Of a stretch of 64,000 nt of DNA, positions 1 to 11,054 are shown piece after piece. The DNA is from Arsenicibacter sp965247375. GTDB taxonomy: Bacteria; Bacteroidota; Bacteroidia; Cytophagales; Spirosomataceae. Where the stretch lies: assembly GCA_965247375.1 (NCBI GenBank), contig CBDFHU010000149.1:1-64000 (forward strand). The letters run 5' to 3'. Under the pieces are notes generated by a model. That model worked only from the letters and a program-made list of their open reading frames with translations. It ran no database searches and was not told the DNA's origin. Within the stretch, counting starts at the first letter, position 1; every line of letters starts with the position of its first letter. Made by a program: the position numbers and the translations under genes.

Positions 1-1010
1 CTTATCGAGGGTAGCGAAGCTGGTACCGGCGTAGTTGGCTTCATAACCCAGTACGCGGTCCAGCTCAGTCGGGTGACCAACGGATTCATGGATTGTCAGA
101 CCAAGGTGATTCGGGTCAAGTACCAGATCGTACTTACCAGCCTGTACACTTTTGGCGGTCATTTTTCTTTTGCCTGTTTGGCGGCCAGAATCGCATCTTC
201 CACCATGTCGTAGGAGTTGCGGTAGCCAACCAATCCGTTCGGTGCCGGAATTTTTTCCGAGCTCAGGCCATCCAGATACTCGTAGCCCATGCCCATCGGT
301 GAACTCAGCGCGTCGCTGGTTTTGAATTTACCGGCCTGCCGGTCAACGGCCGTCACGGTAAATGTCGGCCAGATCCGGTGAATATCCTGATCGATGTACG
401 AACCGTCGGTTGAGGCAAAGTATTTCTGCTCGTTGACAAAGAAGAGGTTCGAGGTTACAAAGCCGGCCCCGTTTTCATCGCCTCGCCGTTGACTTTCATC
501 AACAGGTCAATTTTTTCCTGAATCGGAATTTCGAAGGCGTTCTTTTTAATCGGTGTTTTCCAGCTTACCTCGCCTACGCCCTTTTGCGGGGCCAGCTGAA
601 CCGGTTCTTTCTGGATTTTAGCATTCGCCTTGGCGATGGCAACGGCGGTTTCAGCGCTTTGGCGATGCCTTCAGCCGTCACGTCGCTGGTTGCCGCAAAG
701 CCCAGGTTCCGTTGGCAATCACCCGGATACCGACCCCATACGATTCGGCATTTACGATATTCTGCACGCGTGTTTCGCGGGTAAACAGGTATTGCTGCAA
801 ATAACGGCCGATCCGGACATCGGTATAGGTAGCGCCTTTGCTTTTTGCGGCGTTCAGGGCGATGTCGGCCATCTTCTTTTTAAAAGCCACATCCGCACCC
901 GGCTCCAGCAGTTTTTCCAGCGAAACAGCATTGCCCAGCACAGGGACAGATGACGCCATTAAGGCCCCAAAACCCATACCCGACAAGTGCATAAAGTCTC
1001 TTCTCTTCAT
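1..1010 (-). CDS. TldD/PmbA-family metalloprotease, Tat-exported, partial and frameshifted
   Basis: The gene starts at 1010 and runs off the left edge, so only about the N-terminal 330 of the usual ~540 residues are present. The N-terminus (MKRRDFMHLSGMGFGALMAS) has a twin-arginine motif and hydrophobic stretch, suggesting export. A zinc-binding HExxxH motif (HESVGH) is encoded at 73-90, the hallmark of the TldD subunit of TldD/PmbA peptidases, which process small peptides. The typical TldD block around SSPMGMGYEYLDGLSSE lies at 159-356. The reading frame must change at least twice (near 680-700 and 360-500) to connect these blocks, which fits base-calling errors. E. coli TldD is cytosolic; Tat-tagged homologues are common in Bacteroidota. 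A TAAGTTTA box (1029-1036, minus strand) near the start could be a weak -7 element. The family is secure; the substrate is unknown. Confidence 0.85.
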
Positions 1011-1211
1011 TGACTGTTGACGATTTGGTAAACTTAGTTAGTTTATTCAGTAGAAAATTTGGCAAAAAACGTCTTGAAATTGGCTCTTTTTGCACATATT
1101 CTCAATGAAATCGTCAAAAATGTTTAGAATAACAACAAATAGCAAAACATTTGTGATGAACGGAGAACTCGCATTAACGTTACTATTGCGCTGATAATGT
1201 ATCTATAAAGT

Positions 1212-1868
1212 CTATTTTCCTTTAATTTCAGCTGCTTTCAGCTGGTTGTAATGATCAATAAGCATAAGCTGCGCCAAAGGTTCACGGAGGTTCAGCTGGT
1301 GGTGCACGGGGCAAACTGATCAAGAGCAGGCTGGTAGTCGGCCATGAGGGGCTCGACGTCGCGGAAATAGTGAAACAGGTTCCGGAAGGTATTGCGTCGT
1401 ACACAAAATAGTCAAAGTGATCACGGTCACTGACAAAATCCTGTTGGTTGGCTACGTTTGCCGGACGTTTCGGACGGATGTACAGCAGGCCATGTCGTTT
1501 CTGCATTCGCCGGAAGACCGGATAATGGCCGGTCAGGTAGGTCTCCAGAAAAACCAGCCGGTCCGGATGCCGCGATTGTGGCCCAGCACCGCTGCCTGTA
1601 CCGGAAATGCGCCGAACACGCGTGCGGTTCTGGAAGAGGTGGCCCAGGTAAAGGTATGCACCTGTGCCGGTGAGTAAGCCCGGATACGCCCGTCGTCCAG
1701 CCGCACCTGTACTACCATCACGTCCCAGTTAAAGCTGATCAGCCCCGAAAGTGTCTGGTTCGATACCAGCGTAATTTTCCCTTCATACCATCCTTTATCC
1801 TGAGCATTTGTGATTGACGAGAGGCTGAGCAGGATTAGTAACATTCCATAAGTAAAGACATTTTTCAT
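1212..1868 (-). CDS. Exported protein of unknown function, frameshifted
   Basis: The start at 1868 gives a clear signal peptide (MKNVFTYGMLLILLSLSSITNA, cleavage after the alanine) followed by a mature part beginning QDKGWYEGKITL. The frame is preserved in three pieces: 1533-1868, then 1282-1506 (containing RRMQKRHGLLYIRPKRP), then a terminal piece ending in LIDHYNQLKAAEIKGK with the stop at 1212-1214. One-base indels near 1510-1530, 1340-1380 and 1270-1310 would restore a protein of about 218 residues. I do not recognise a named family. The beta-rich N-terminal part and basic C-terminal part resemble the many small periplasmic proteins of Bacteroidota. It is not obviously in an operon with either neighbour. 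Confidence 0.6.
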
Positions 1869-2180
1869 ACGCTTCAGGTTGTTGACGTTTGTATTTTACC
1901 GGTATTTTATTGGTATCAGCCAATTGTGTTACAAGCCGTTAGCCATGATACAACCGATAGTCGACAACCAAGATACTCGAAAGTCAATTACTTGGTTTGC
2001 AGCATATTAACAGGCCAAAATTATAGTACAATTTTTGGTTTGTAGTCTTTCGAAGAGTTTGTATGACTTTTGCGTCAGAAGCTTTTATTTTCTGGTACAA
2101 AATCTATATCAAACGGGTAAAATGCCAGATCGTGAAGGACGGTTATTTTTTGTCATTTTTGCAGATTCTTTGGATAATAC
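1869..2180. other. Intergenic stretch without a recognisable gene
   Basis: About 310 bases separate the unknown exported gene from the terminator at 2181. The AT-rich part around 2010-2060 contains a short inverted repeat built on CCAAAA/TTTTGG. A reading frame of about 100 codons on the plus strand (2035-2346) crosses the terminator hairpin and the repeat units and has no protein-like composition, so I do not call it. The promoter of the minus-strand gene starting at 1868 should lie within this stretch, but I see no good TAnnTTTG box. Confidence 0.5.
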
Positions 2181-2210
2181 AAAAGGCCACAGCATAAACT
2201 GTGGCCTTTT
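2181..2210. terminator. Bidirectional intrinsic terminator
   Basis: A perfect 12-bp inverted repeat (AAAAGGCCACAG / CTGTGGCCTTTT) with a 6-base loop, with A and T tracts at its ends, lies downstream of the minus-strand alpha-2-macroglobulin-like gene. It can terminate in either direction. Confidence 0.85.
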
Positions 2211-2239
2211 TGATATTAAACAATACAAATTTCCGCATT

Positions 2240-2330
2240 CCGGCTATAGACGTTTGCCCCCTACGGGGTCTTGTCTGCTTTTTACCGGCTATGGACGTGT
2301 GATCCCTATGGGATCTTACCGCGACTTTTA
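2240..2330 (+). repeat. Two tandem copies of a ~45-bp palindromic (REP-like) repeat
   Basis: Units at 2240-2284 and 2285-2330 both begin CCGGCTAT(A/G)GACGT, contain a palindromic core (CCCCTACGGGG in the first, ATCCCTATGGGAT in the second) and end in C-T-T-T-T-A. The palindromic core is conserved as a palindrome although its bases differ, which implies selection for a hairpin or a protein-binding shape. A third, inverted copy lies at 18655-18693. The second unit overlaps the very 3' end of the alpha-2-macroglobulin-like gene. Confidence 0.65.
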
Positions 2331-5300
2331 CACGGCTGCCGGTTGAGTGGGCGGTAAATTCCGGCGCATAGAAGCACTGTACGGTGGCTACGCCGGTTGA
2401 AAAGTCGCCGGTGATCGATACCCGTAGCTCGTACTCAAATACGTGTGTCCCTTTGTCCAGGTACGCAATAAAGAAGTCGGTGCTGGCATCGCGTGGCGCT
2501 TCATAATAGCCAAGCCCGTTCTGGATTTATAACCCGACAAGGCCGACACCGGCTCAAAACCAGCGGCACGGCTGTCTTTCAGGTGAACATACTCCAGATC
2601 ACGGGTCGTCGACAACACTACCCGTACCTTGATCAGGTCGCCGGGCTTGAGGCTGGTAGCAGGGTCAACCGGCGAAATCACCGGACCGGCCGGAGAATCA
2701 CGCTGGATGTACAACATTTTCTGTACACTTAGACCCGTACTGCCGGCCACGACCTTGTCGAGCGGCTCGAAATGTTGCCAGTACAGCGCGCCGAATGCCG
2801 GCCCATTGCCTTTTTTCTGCACATCGATGCGGCCCATCGCCGGCTGGATTTCGCCCGGTCCGAACGTTGCTTTCTGGTAGCCGGTCAGTGCTTGTGCCTT
2901 ATCAACGCGACTGGCCAGCGCGATATTTCCCACCTTGACATCAACCGAGTTTGCCGGATTGGTCCAGTCATTGGTACGCAGCAACAGGGCGTATATCGCT
3001 TCGGTTGTTGCCTTGGTTGATGGCCAGGCCTGCGTCTGTTTCTGACGCAACAACCACTTGCACAGGTTATCGAGTACTTTTTGTCGGCGCCCATGTCGTC
3101 GAATGTTCAATCAGCAGCGCCTGAGTTTCGATCGGTGCCTGGTACCAGCGGAGGCCCGAACTGTTTTCTGCCCAGTACATGCCCATTTCCGGATCATTCG
3201 TTGCCCGCTCGCGCAGAGACGCAGAAATTGCCGCTGCGTTTTCTCTTGTCGCCCAGCCGGTTAAGGGGTAATCATGGACATCGCCTGACCTTGCAGGCTT
3301 TCATTCAGCCATTTTTCCACCACCTTTGGCTTGAAGTATGTCAACAGTTCCGCGGAACCGGGCGCTGCGGGTAGAAGCTGCGGGCATAGAGGTACTGCAA
3401 CGCCGAATAACCAATCTGTATTTTTTGCCTTCTCTCGGCTGACCCAGTCCTTCATTTGGGTATCAACATATTTGATGGCATTATCCATCATGTTGTCCAC
3501 GTCCTGTTGCAGATCGCCCGGAAAACGTACGCCCAGTTTGGCCAGATGGCCGAAACCCGCCAAAATGTGCATCGTAATGGTCGGATTGGCGTCCATACCG
3601 CAAACCAGCGGAAGCCCCCTCCGGCCGTTTGCAGCGCACCGAGTTTGTCAATGGCCTGCTGCTGTTCGCTGGTTAGCCGGTTGCTGTCAAAGAATTCGGC
3701 CAGACGTGCCTGCCGGTCTTTCTGGCTTTTGGCATCCCGCAACCACGGCGTATTTTCCAGCAATAATGCCTTTAGTTCGGCATTGGCTTCGAGCGGATTG
3801 TTGACCGGATCGGTCTTCCAGCGTTCGATTGCCCTGCCGGAATACCGGTTTCTGATCCAGAATATAGGCCGCCAGGCTATTGGCATACAACCGGCCGAAC
3901 AACTGCTCCGAGCACTCATACGGGTACTCCATCAGGTACGGAATGCTTTGCAGCGCCGACCAGACAGGGTTCGCCGATACCTCTACCGTCAGGCGTTCGT
4001 GGCGGACGGGCATTTCGGGATTAAGTTTGGCCAGGGCGTCGAGCGTAAAGGTCCGCTTCTCGTTACCGTCAACCCAGAACGGCAGCGCATCGGTCACCAG
4101 CATCCGGTTTGGCAGCACCGAATCGTCTGTTCTTCGCCGTCGGTAAACGAGCCCGACTGAGCCGTCAGGCGGTAGGTTACGGCCTCAATACCCGAAGGCA
4201 CCACCAGCAACCAGCCCGGTGCCGTGCTTTGCTGCGGCGCTGTAGTGAAGGTTTGTGTGGTTTGTTTCACCAACTTGTCGGTGATGATGTCGCCGGTCAG
4301 TGCATTGATCAGATCCAGACGTGCCGTACCCGACAGGCTTTTTCGGTCAGGTTATTAATCCGCGCGGCCAGTCTGAGTGTATCACCTTCGGCGCAGGAAA
4401 CGCGGCGCGTTGGCGGTGATCATCAGCTCTTTCTGCGTGACCACTTCTTTTTCCATCGTCCCGACCAGCATGTCTTTTGTATGGGCAAAGGCCAGCAACC
4501 GCCAGCGGGTCAGGGCTTCCGGCATCGTAAACTTCAGCAGAATCCGGCCTTCCTTATCGGTCTGAAGCTGCGGGAAGAAAAAGGCCGTTTCGGAGAAGTT
4601 GCGGCGGATCGACGGTGTAGCTGGTTTGGTAGCACCTGTTTCGGCTTTCGCGTCGTCAAGGGAGGATTTCCCCCGGATCGTAATCGTCTCGTACAACATC
4701 TCAGAAGCCGGGGCAGCCGCCATTCGTGCATTTACCGTTGATACTGATGCCGTAACATCACTTTTCCGCTTTGCACCGTAACCAACGACTACGACTTCGT
4801 TGAGCGCCTGTGCATCTGGCCGCATCGTCACTTTTTGGCGCGCTTTATTTATGGTAACCGTTACCGGGATAAAGCCAACCATGCTGATCGATAGTTCAGG
4901 GTTTTTTCTCTGTTGTTTCAAGCTGAATGCACCATTCTGATCAGTAACAGCACCTTTTTTAGTACTCTTCAGCACAATCGAAATACCTGGTACAGGCTGC
5001 CCGTCACTGTCAAGCGCCCGGCCGGTGATCATGTCCTTTTTACGATCAATAGTCAACTGTATGTGCCGTCAGCAATGGTCATTCCATTATTGGATGGATG
5101 GAATTGGAACGGACGGGAGAAATTACCGGTAAATACAAAATTACCCCACGTCAGGAACGGGTAATAATGCTGTACGGTCGGCGCCAGCTCTGATTTCTCC
5201 AGAAAGGTATCCAGGCCATGTGTGTACCGAATGACTGCGAATGCCAGCCCTGGCTAAAGTCATCAGTACTTGTATAAAAAGACGTCGGCCAGTTCAGCCG

Positions 5301-8300
5301 CGCAAAGGCATCCAGTGAGGCATCATACAAGGTTGCTACCATCTCGGGCCGCAATCCGGTCTTTCTGCATACCGCTCACCCGCAGCGTCCACTCTTCCGG
5401 CTGTCCTGGTTTCAGCTTATCGCGGAAGGTCAGGGTTTCAATTTTCAGCTCTTTATTGTCTACGGGTACACGGATAGCCTGCGTATGGGTGTACAACCGG
5501 CCGAAACGGACCATGGCAAAATTACCACAAATCCACGACGGAATTTTGGCAGTCTGATGGCTGGCCAGTACCGGAATCTCAATCCGCTTCGGGCTATCGC
5601 CAATCTCCAGCCACTCTTCCCGCACGGTTTTGCCCTGTTCCTCTACCGTCATCAGCACCCGGCCGTTTGCCGGCTGACTGCCCACCCAGAACACGGCGTT
5701 CTGCCCGACCGGACTTCGCCTTTTCCACGCGGACAAAATTGTCGGTCCGGACCGGCAAATCCGGTTTTTCCGGATTCAGTACCGAGAAATAAGTCGTTTT
5801 CGTTGGCTTTTGCACCGGTTTTGGCATCGGTAGCCAGTAGTTCGGCCATATACTCACCCGAAGTATACTCTTTGGCCAGCGTAATTGCCCCAGGGTTGCT
5901 GATGCGGGCCACTTCCTGCTTCGGCCAGTTTACGATGTCGTCTTCCTCATCGTAGATGTCATGCGGGAACTGCTGTTCGTATTCAGACCGGCTCAGGAGC
6001 TGGTAATCCGGTTTTTCCCAAAACCGCTTACGCAGAGAACGGGCCGGCGGGGTTAGCCGGTAAATGACCAGCTCGCTTTGTACCTGCACCGGCTTGTTTG
6101 CCGTGTTGGTAATCTTTACCTCAACCGGCTGACCTGACCGGTTATCAATCTGCGCCGGTATCGGCAGCGTCAGTTCAAGGCCCGAATAGCTAACCCGTAC
6201 CGTTTGCGAGGTGCTGCGGGTTTCGCCGTTCCGGTCGGTTACGTCGAAGGTCACGTCAAATTCAAATACCGGATTGCTTTTCACGTCGACCGACAAGTCG
6301 GGGGCGGCGGTGAAAGTAATGCTGGTTTCGCCTTTGGCATTCGTATTCGCAACGCCGCTGGCAATCTCGGCCGCATTGGCTGCTACCGGCCGTGGCCGCC
6401 ACCAGCCCCATTCCCACCACGGCTGGTAGAGCTTCCGGGTTACCCGGTACCGCACCGATGCCCCGTCGAGCACGGCTCCGGCATAGGTTTTTGCATTAGC
6501 ACTGACCGATACGGGCTGTCCCAGCCGGAACGTGCCTTCGACCGGCGGCGAGGTCACCTCAAACGTCGGGACGCTTGTATTCCTCGACCCGAATCTGCGT
6601 TGAGCCGATTTCGGCATCAATGGTCATTATGCCCGTCAACCTGCCGGCTTCAGCTATAAAGCTTCCGTGGAAGGTGCCGAATTCATTCGTTTTCAGGGTC
6701 ATTTTAGACACCTGTTCACTGTTTGCATCCAGCAGCACAACGTCCACCTCCTGATTCGGTACTACTTTGTACGCGTTATTGCCGCCATTGAAATACAGGC
6801 CTTTAAAATAGATGGTTTGTCCGGGCCTGTAAATGGCCCGGTCAGTAAACAACCGGATTTCTTTGAGCTCAAGGTCCCCCGGATTTTCTGTTGACCGGTA
6901 GTTATTACTGTAAAACTGCTCGGTATTGAGCGTATCATTTCCCTGAATCAGCCGGAAGTAGTATTGACCCACCGGCAGCGTTTTGCTGATGACGATCCGG
7001 CCATTGGCTTGATTCAGACCGGCCGTATTGGCCTTATCGACTGTCCATACGCCTTGCTGTAACTGATGATACAAGACCGCTGTCACATCCTTTTGCGGTG
7101 CACCCGTTTGCCGGTGCACCACATACAGCTGGTATTCCTGACGGTCGTATTCGTTATCGGTCAGGTAACTCAGATTGGAGACAACAATGTCAGCAAACCG
7201 GATTTCATCGGTTTTAGCAGAAAAGTTTTCCGTAGAACCCGCTACCATCATGTAATGTCCTGCCGGTAACGCCGCCAGCGGAATTTCGATAGTATGCCGT
7301 TGCAAATCACCGTCATTGGTCAGATCAGCATGACCTTCCGCAACCACTTTGGTTTTGGCCATCGTGGCAATACGCTTTGCCAGCTCGGCTTCTGTCGAAA
7401 CCTGCTGATTATACGTCGGCGACTGAACCGGTACCCGGTAAATCCGGTAATACAGCTTATTGATATTCTGATAGCCAATCAGGGCACGGAACGGCTTCAG
7501 AGGCTCAACAACGGCCTCAAACGTTACATCGAGCTGCGTAGCCGTGAGGCGCGCCAGCAGGTTGCGGGCATTCTGGCCCGGCACCGTTTCCGGATATTGC
7601 CGGATCAGTTCCCGGCAAATGTCAGCGGCCTGCTTCTTATCCCCATTTACCGTCTTGCTTATCAGCACCATTACCGGTATCGGCACCCTTCCGGAGCGGT
7701 CGTAACGGCGGATTGGCATCGGCCAATAACTCAGCAAGCGCAAAAAGATAATCTGCCTCGGCCGGTTTACCGGCATAACGCTTTCCTTCGGCCTGCAATA
7801 CCTGCTTATACCGTTCTTCTTTATCCGGCAGCACGCTGTACTGATGCACAAATTTCAGCCGTAATACATCGACATCCGACAGGGCCGACGGATCAGTGTC
7901 TTTCAGGTGAAAGCGGATTAATTTCTGATAGGTTTCCAGCGCCAGAAAACGCCCTGACAACGAATCCTGACTTTGCAGATTCAGCCGTGCAAATGTCTGC
8001 GGATCGCTCAGGTAGTTTACCTGGTCCAGTTCAAACCGGAACACCGGCCGCTGAATATCGGCCTCGGTGTTCTGAAAAAAGGAGATCGCCCGGTGTGCCA
8101 GTACATCAAACAGCGTCGGCCGGAGCGGGACAGGAGCCTTGTAAGGCTCCACGTTTTCGTACGATAAAATAACGGCACTATATGAGGTCACCGGCGTTTG
8201 CTGCAACACACTTTCGTTCCGGATCGACGCCAGATAGGCCTGTGTGGTAGCCGCCACGAGCTGTTTGGCATCCCAGGATTCCACCGCCAGATTAGCAGAC

Positions 8301-8713
8301 TTACCGGGAGCCACGGCCGTGCGGTTCATCAGTTTCCAGCGGTTTTGCTGATAATACTGCCAGTATACCTCGCCGAGTACCGACGAAAGCACCGACCGCG
8401 CCGGCTCCGGCACCTCTTTTACATCGGTCTGCAACGAACTGATAAGGGATAGATACGCCTTATTGTTGTCCAGAAATGAGTTATAGACACCCCGCTGCAT
8501 AGCGGCTTTGATCAGCTCCGGATAGTTGGCTACCGCTTTTGCCTGCGTATAAATCCGGTCGGTAATATCGAGAGCCGACCGGTACAAGCCTTTGGCAGCG
8601 AGCGAATCGGCCTTTTTCCAGTCTGCACTGTATGGCGATGTCATTTTTTTCGTTTGTCCCTGTACTGACATACCCGTCAGCAGCAGCAAAAAGATGGTGA
8701 GTAATTTGTACAT
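2318..8713 (-). CDS. Alpha-2-macroglobulin-like exported protein with inserted carboxypeptidase-regulatory domain, multiply frameshifted
   Basis: The start at 8713 gives a signal peptide (MYKLLTIFLLLLTGMSVQG). The order along the protein is: a helical N-terminal region (about 8650-7640); an MG2 domain with FTDRAIYRPGQTIYFKG near 6830; further macroglobulin and bait-like domains to about 5150; an inserted CarboxypepD_reg-like domain (5030-4780) ending in the SusC-type linker LNEVVVVGYG; the A2M core with FSETAFFFPQL (about 4570); and a thioester domain with the CSEQ motif encoded at 3903-3914, followed by helices. Bacterial A2Ms are thought to trap foreign proteases through the thioester. At least ten one-base indels interrupt it; intact stretches include 7637-8713, 6559-7851, 5652-6620, 4382-5056 and 2388-3110. 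About 2,100 residues are expected. The end is uncertain: the last recognisable residues (SRVKV) run into the repeat at 2330, and the frame would continue to 2143. Confidence 0.85.
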
Positions 8714-8933
8714 AAGCCTAAGACGCATTTGGCGTGACAATGGTTGTAATATTCCTGGTCCGGAAAGACATAATTTACCTTCAGGCTGGCTGTTTTACCC
8801 TGTGATGCTGTTGCCGGTAAAATTCCTCAGGCAAGCGCACCAACCGGATGCGATTTAACTAAATTGGCTACCAAACAGACAATTTCCCACCGGAAACGTT
8901 TAATAGGTTCGTACAAAGCAAGCGTTAATTTTT

Positions 8934-10430
8934 ATGAAATACGTCCTGATAACCGCTGCCTTACTGACCGGCTGGTTTACGGCAAATGCCCAAACCGGTC
9001 GGGACGATGTCCTGTCTGTCAGTGGTCAGAACCCTCACTACTTTGCCTACAAGGGCAAACCAACCCTGATCATCGGCTCCGGCGAACATTACGGGGCGGT
9101 CATCAACGGCGAATTCGACTACAAAACGTATCTGCAAACGCTGGCGAAAGACGGGCTTAATAGCACGCGGCTATTTCCGGGAGCCTATTTCGAGGTGCCC
9201 GGCGCGTTTGGCATCCAGAAAAATACGCTGGCTCCGAAACCCGAAAAACTCATCCTGCCCTGGGCCCGTTCAGATCAACCTGGCTATGTACTCGGGGGGA
9301 TGAACGGGGCCGACCGTAAGTTTGATCTCAGTAAATGGAACGACACCTATTTTGAACGCCTGACCGATTTTATGCGAGAGGCCGAAAAAAATAATGTCAT
9401 CGTAGAAGTTACTCTTTTTTCGTCGTATTACGGTGCGGGGTGGCCACATGCGCCGTTCAACCGGCAGAATAACGTCAACAATACCGAAAGCATTGAGGCC
9501 ATAAATGCCAATACGCCCTTCAACGGCAACATTCTGACGTTTCAGGAGCAATATGTCCGGAAACTGGTCCGTGAACTGAACCGCTTTCCGAATCTGTATT
9601 TCGAAATTCAGAACGAGCCCTGGGCCGATCTGAAAGATACGGTACTGGTCATGAACGAATATTTCCCGAAAAGCGAAGTGAAGGACAACGCCTGGAAAGC
9701 CACCCTCGAAGTAGTAGCCGAGCGGTCGAACGACTGGCAGCGCCGGGTAGCGGCATGGATTAAAGACGAAGAATCGGCCTTGCCTAATCAGCACCTTATT
9801 TCGCAGAATATCAGCAACTTCCACTATCCTGTTGCTGACCCTGACCCGAATGTATCGCTGTTTACGTTTCACTATGCCTTTCCGCAGGCCGTAACGGAAA
9901 ACTACCACCTGGGCAAGCCCATCGGCTTTAATGAAACCGGATTCGCCGGCAGCCGCGACATTACGTACCGGCGGCAGGCATGGCGGTTTATTCTATCGGG
10001 CGGAGCCCTTTTTAATCACCTTGACTATTCATTTTCAGTCGGCGCAGAAACCGGTACTGATACCACCTATAAAGCACCTGGCGGCGGCAGTCCGGCCTTG
10101 CGCAAACAACTTGGCCTGCTGAAGCAATACCTGGAACAGCTCGATTTGGTCCGGTTACGTCCGACGCCGGCCTGTGTGGTGGCCTCGCCGGGCGCACAGG
10201 CATGGGGTATGCACAACGGCCGTTCACAGTGGGTGATTTATACCGAACCCCTTGCTGTCCGGAAATCCGAGCTGATCCTTGAATTGCCGCGCGGCAGCTA
10301 CCGCGCCGACTGGACCGATGTAGAAACCGGTGAGCTGGTGAAAAGTGAAACGTTTTCTGTGGCGGGCCGGCAAAAGAAACTACAGAATGACGCCATGCGC
10401 GATCTGGTTATCAAGATCATCCGGCAATAA
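8934..10430 (+). CDS. Exported glycoside hydrolase-like protein, clan GH-A (cellulase/GH5-like)
   Basis: An intact 498-residue protein with a signal peptide ending at TANAQ. The TIM-barrel pattern of clan GH-A is visible: a strand ending in the acid/base motif YFEIQNEPW (Glu about 228) and a later strand with GFNETGF, whose Glu at about 334 is the likely nucleophile. A short beta domain (about residues 410-498, with ELPRGSYRADWTDVETGE) follows the barrel, as in many Bacteroidota glycosidases. The substrate cannot be told from sequence; beta-linked glucan or mannan is only a guess from the clan. It is unusual in this part of the window in having no frameshift. It stands alone, divergent from the alpha-2-macroglobulin-like gene, with a strong terminator after it. 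A TAGGTTCG box at 8904-8911 could be the -7 element. Confidence 0.8.
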   Translation: MKYVLITAALLTGWFTANAQTGRDDVLSVSGQNPHYFAYKGKPTLIIGSGEHYGAVINGEFDYKTYLQTLAKDGLNSTRLFPGAYFEVPGAFGIQKNTLAPKPEKLILPWARSDQPGYVLGGMNGADRKFDLSKWNDTYFERLTDFMREAEKNNVIVEVTLFSSYYGAGWPHAPFNRQNNVNNTESIEAINANTPFNGNILTFQEQYVRKLVRELNRFPNLYFEIQNEPWADLKDTVLVMNEYFPKSEVKDNAWKATLEVVAERSNDWQRRVAAWIKDEESALPNQHLISQNISNFHYPVADPDPNVSLFTFHYAFPQAVTENYHLGKPIGFNETGFAGSRDITYRRQAWRFILSGGALFNHLDYSFSVGAETGTDTTYKAPGGGSPALRKQLGLLKQYLEQLDLVRLRPTPACVVASPGAQAWGMHNGRSQWVIYTEPLAVRKSELILELPRGSYRADWTDVETGELVKSETFSVAGRQKKLQNDAMRDLVIKIIRQ

Positions 10431-10432
10431 CG

Positions 10433-10465
10433 AAAAAAGCCACTCCTCATACCGGAAGTGGCTTT
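10433..10465. terminator. Intrinsic terminator (copy A)
   Basis: AAAGCCACT / AGTGGCTTT forms a 9-bp stem with a 12-base loop and flanking A and T residues. It follows the glycoside hydrolase on the plus strand and the small exported gene on the minus strand. It is duplicated at 11297-11329. Confidence 0.75.
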
Positions 10466-10541
10466 GAAAATCATTTTCTTAACCTAAACTAAAACCCTAC
10501 TAAGAGCTCTATTGTCTTACCTGCACCCGCAGGCCTATTCC

Positions 10542-10955
10542 TTAGAGCATCGAAATCTTGCGCGATGGCTGCTGGCTGGCTGTTTTCAACTCAACCTGCT
10601 TTTTGATGCTGCCGTCTTTCGAGGCTACTTCCAGTTCGTATTTACCGTCGGTCAGTTCGCTCATGTCGAACTGTACGGCCACTTTCATATCTTTTTTGCT
10701 GATCTGCTTTGAGTACACGATCTGCTGCGTGTTGTCACGCACGGTCATGGTCAGCACTTCGGGCGTTGTTTTCTCTACCGCCATCCGTACTTTGTTCTGG
10801 GTGGTTACATACACACTGGCATCAAACGAGAGGGTTTTGGCTGGGATGGTAGTGGTTCCCCCTTCGCCCATCAGACCGGCGGCGCTTAACATGATACCGG
10901 TTACGATTCCTTTTGATTTTGCGGCTAAGCCGAGTTGTGAGATGAAAGTTAACAT
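10542..10955 (-). CDS. Small exported beta-rich protein of unknown function (copy A, intact)
   Basis: The gene encodes 137 residues. The N-terminus (MLTFISQLGLAAKSKGIVTG then IMLSAAGLMG) is weakly hydrophobic and may be a signal sequence. The mature part has the pattern of a single beta-sandwich domain: TMTVRDNTQQIVYSKQI, then FDMSELTDGKYELEV, like the C-terminal sorting or DUF3244-type domains of Bacteroidota in which a strand, a turn and DGxY/LEV follow one another. I cannot assign a function. The lysine- and valine-rich strands and absence of enzyme motifs suggest a structural or envelope role. A leader of about 70 bases rich in CAA/AAC triplets and a sigma-54-like site (11038-11054) precede it. 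A second, frameshifted copy lies at 11409-11823. Confidence 0.7.
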   Translation of the reverse strand: MLTFISQLGLAAKSKGIVTGIMLSAAGLMGEGGTTTIPAKTLSFDASVYVTTQNKVRMAVEKTTPEVLTMTVRDNTQQIVYSKQISKKDMKVAVQFDMSELTDGKYELEVASKDGSIKKQVELKTASQQPSRKISML

Positions 10956-11037
10956 GATCGTTCGTCGTTTATGTTGTTGTTTACTTGTTGCTTAATGTTG
11001 TTCAGTAGTTGCTGTTGTTCACTGTTGCTAATAGATA

Positions 11038-11054
11038 TGCCAACAACGTGCCAG
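11038..11054 (-). promoter_or_regulatory. Candidate sigma-54 (-24/-12) promoter, copy A
   Basis: The minus strand reads CTGGCACGTTGTTGGCA. It has the invariant GG-N10-GC spacing and an exact TGGCACG -24 block; the -12 block TGGCA differs by one base from TTGCA. Transcription would begin about 70 bases before the start codon at 10955. No nearby enhancer-binding regulator was seen. Confidence 0.5.

Noticed and set aside
7294..8172. Long plus-strand open frame of 292 codons
   Set aside because: It is antisense to the alpha-2-macroglobulin-like gene, whose codons leave this frame open; the translation is rich in Arg, His and Pro with no domain.
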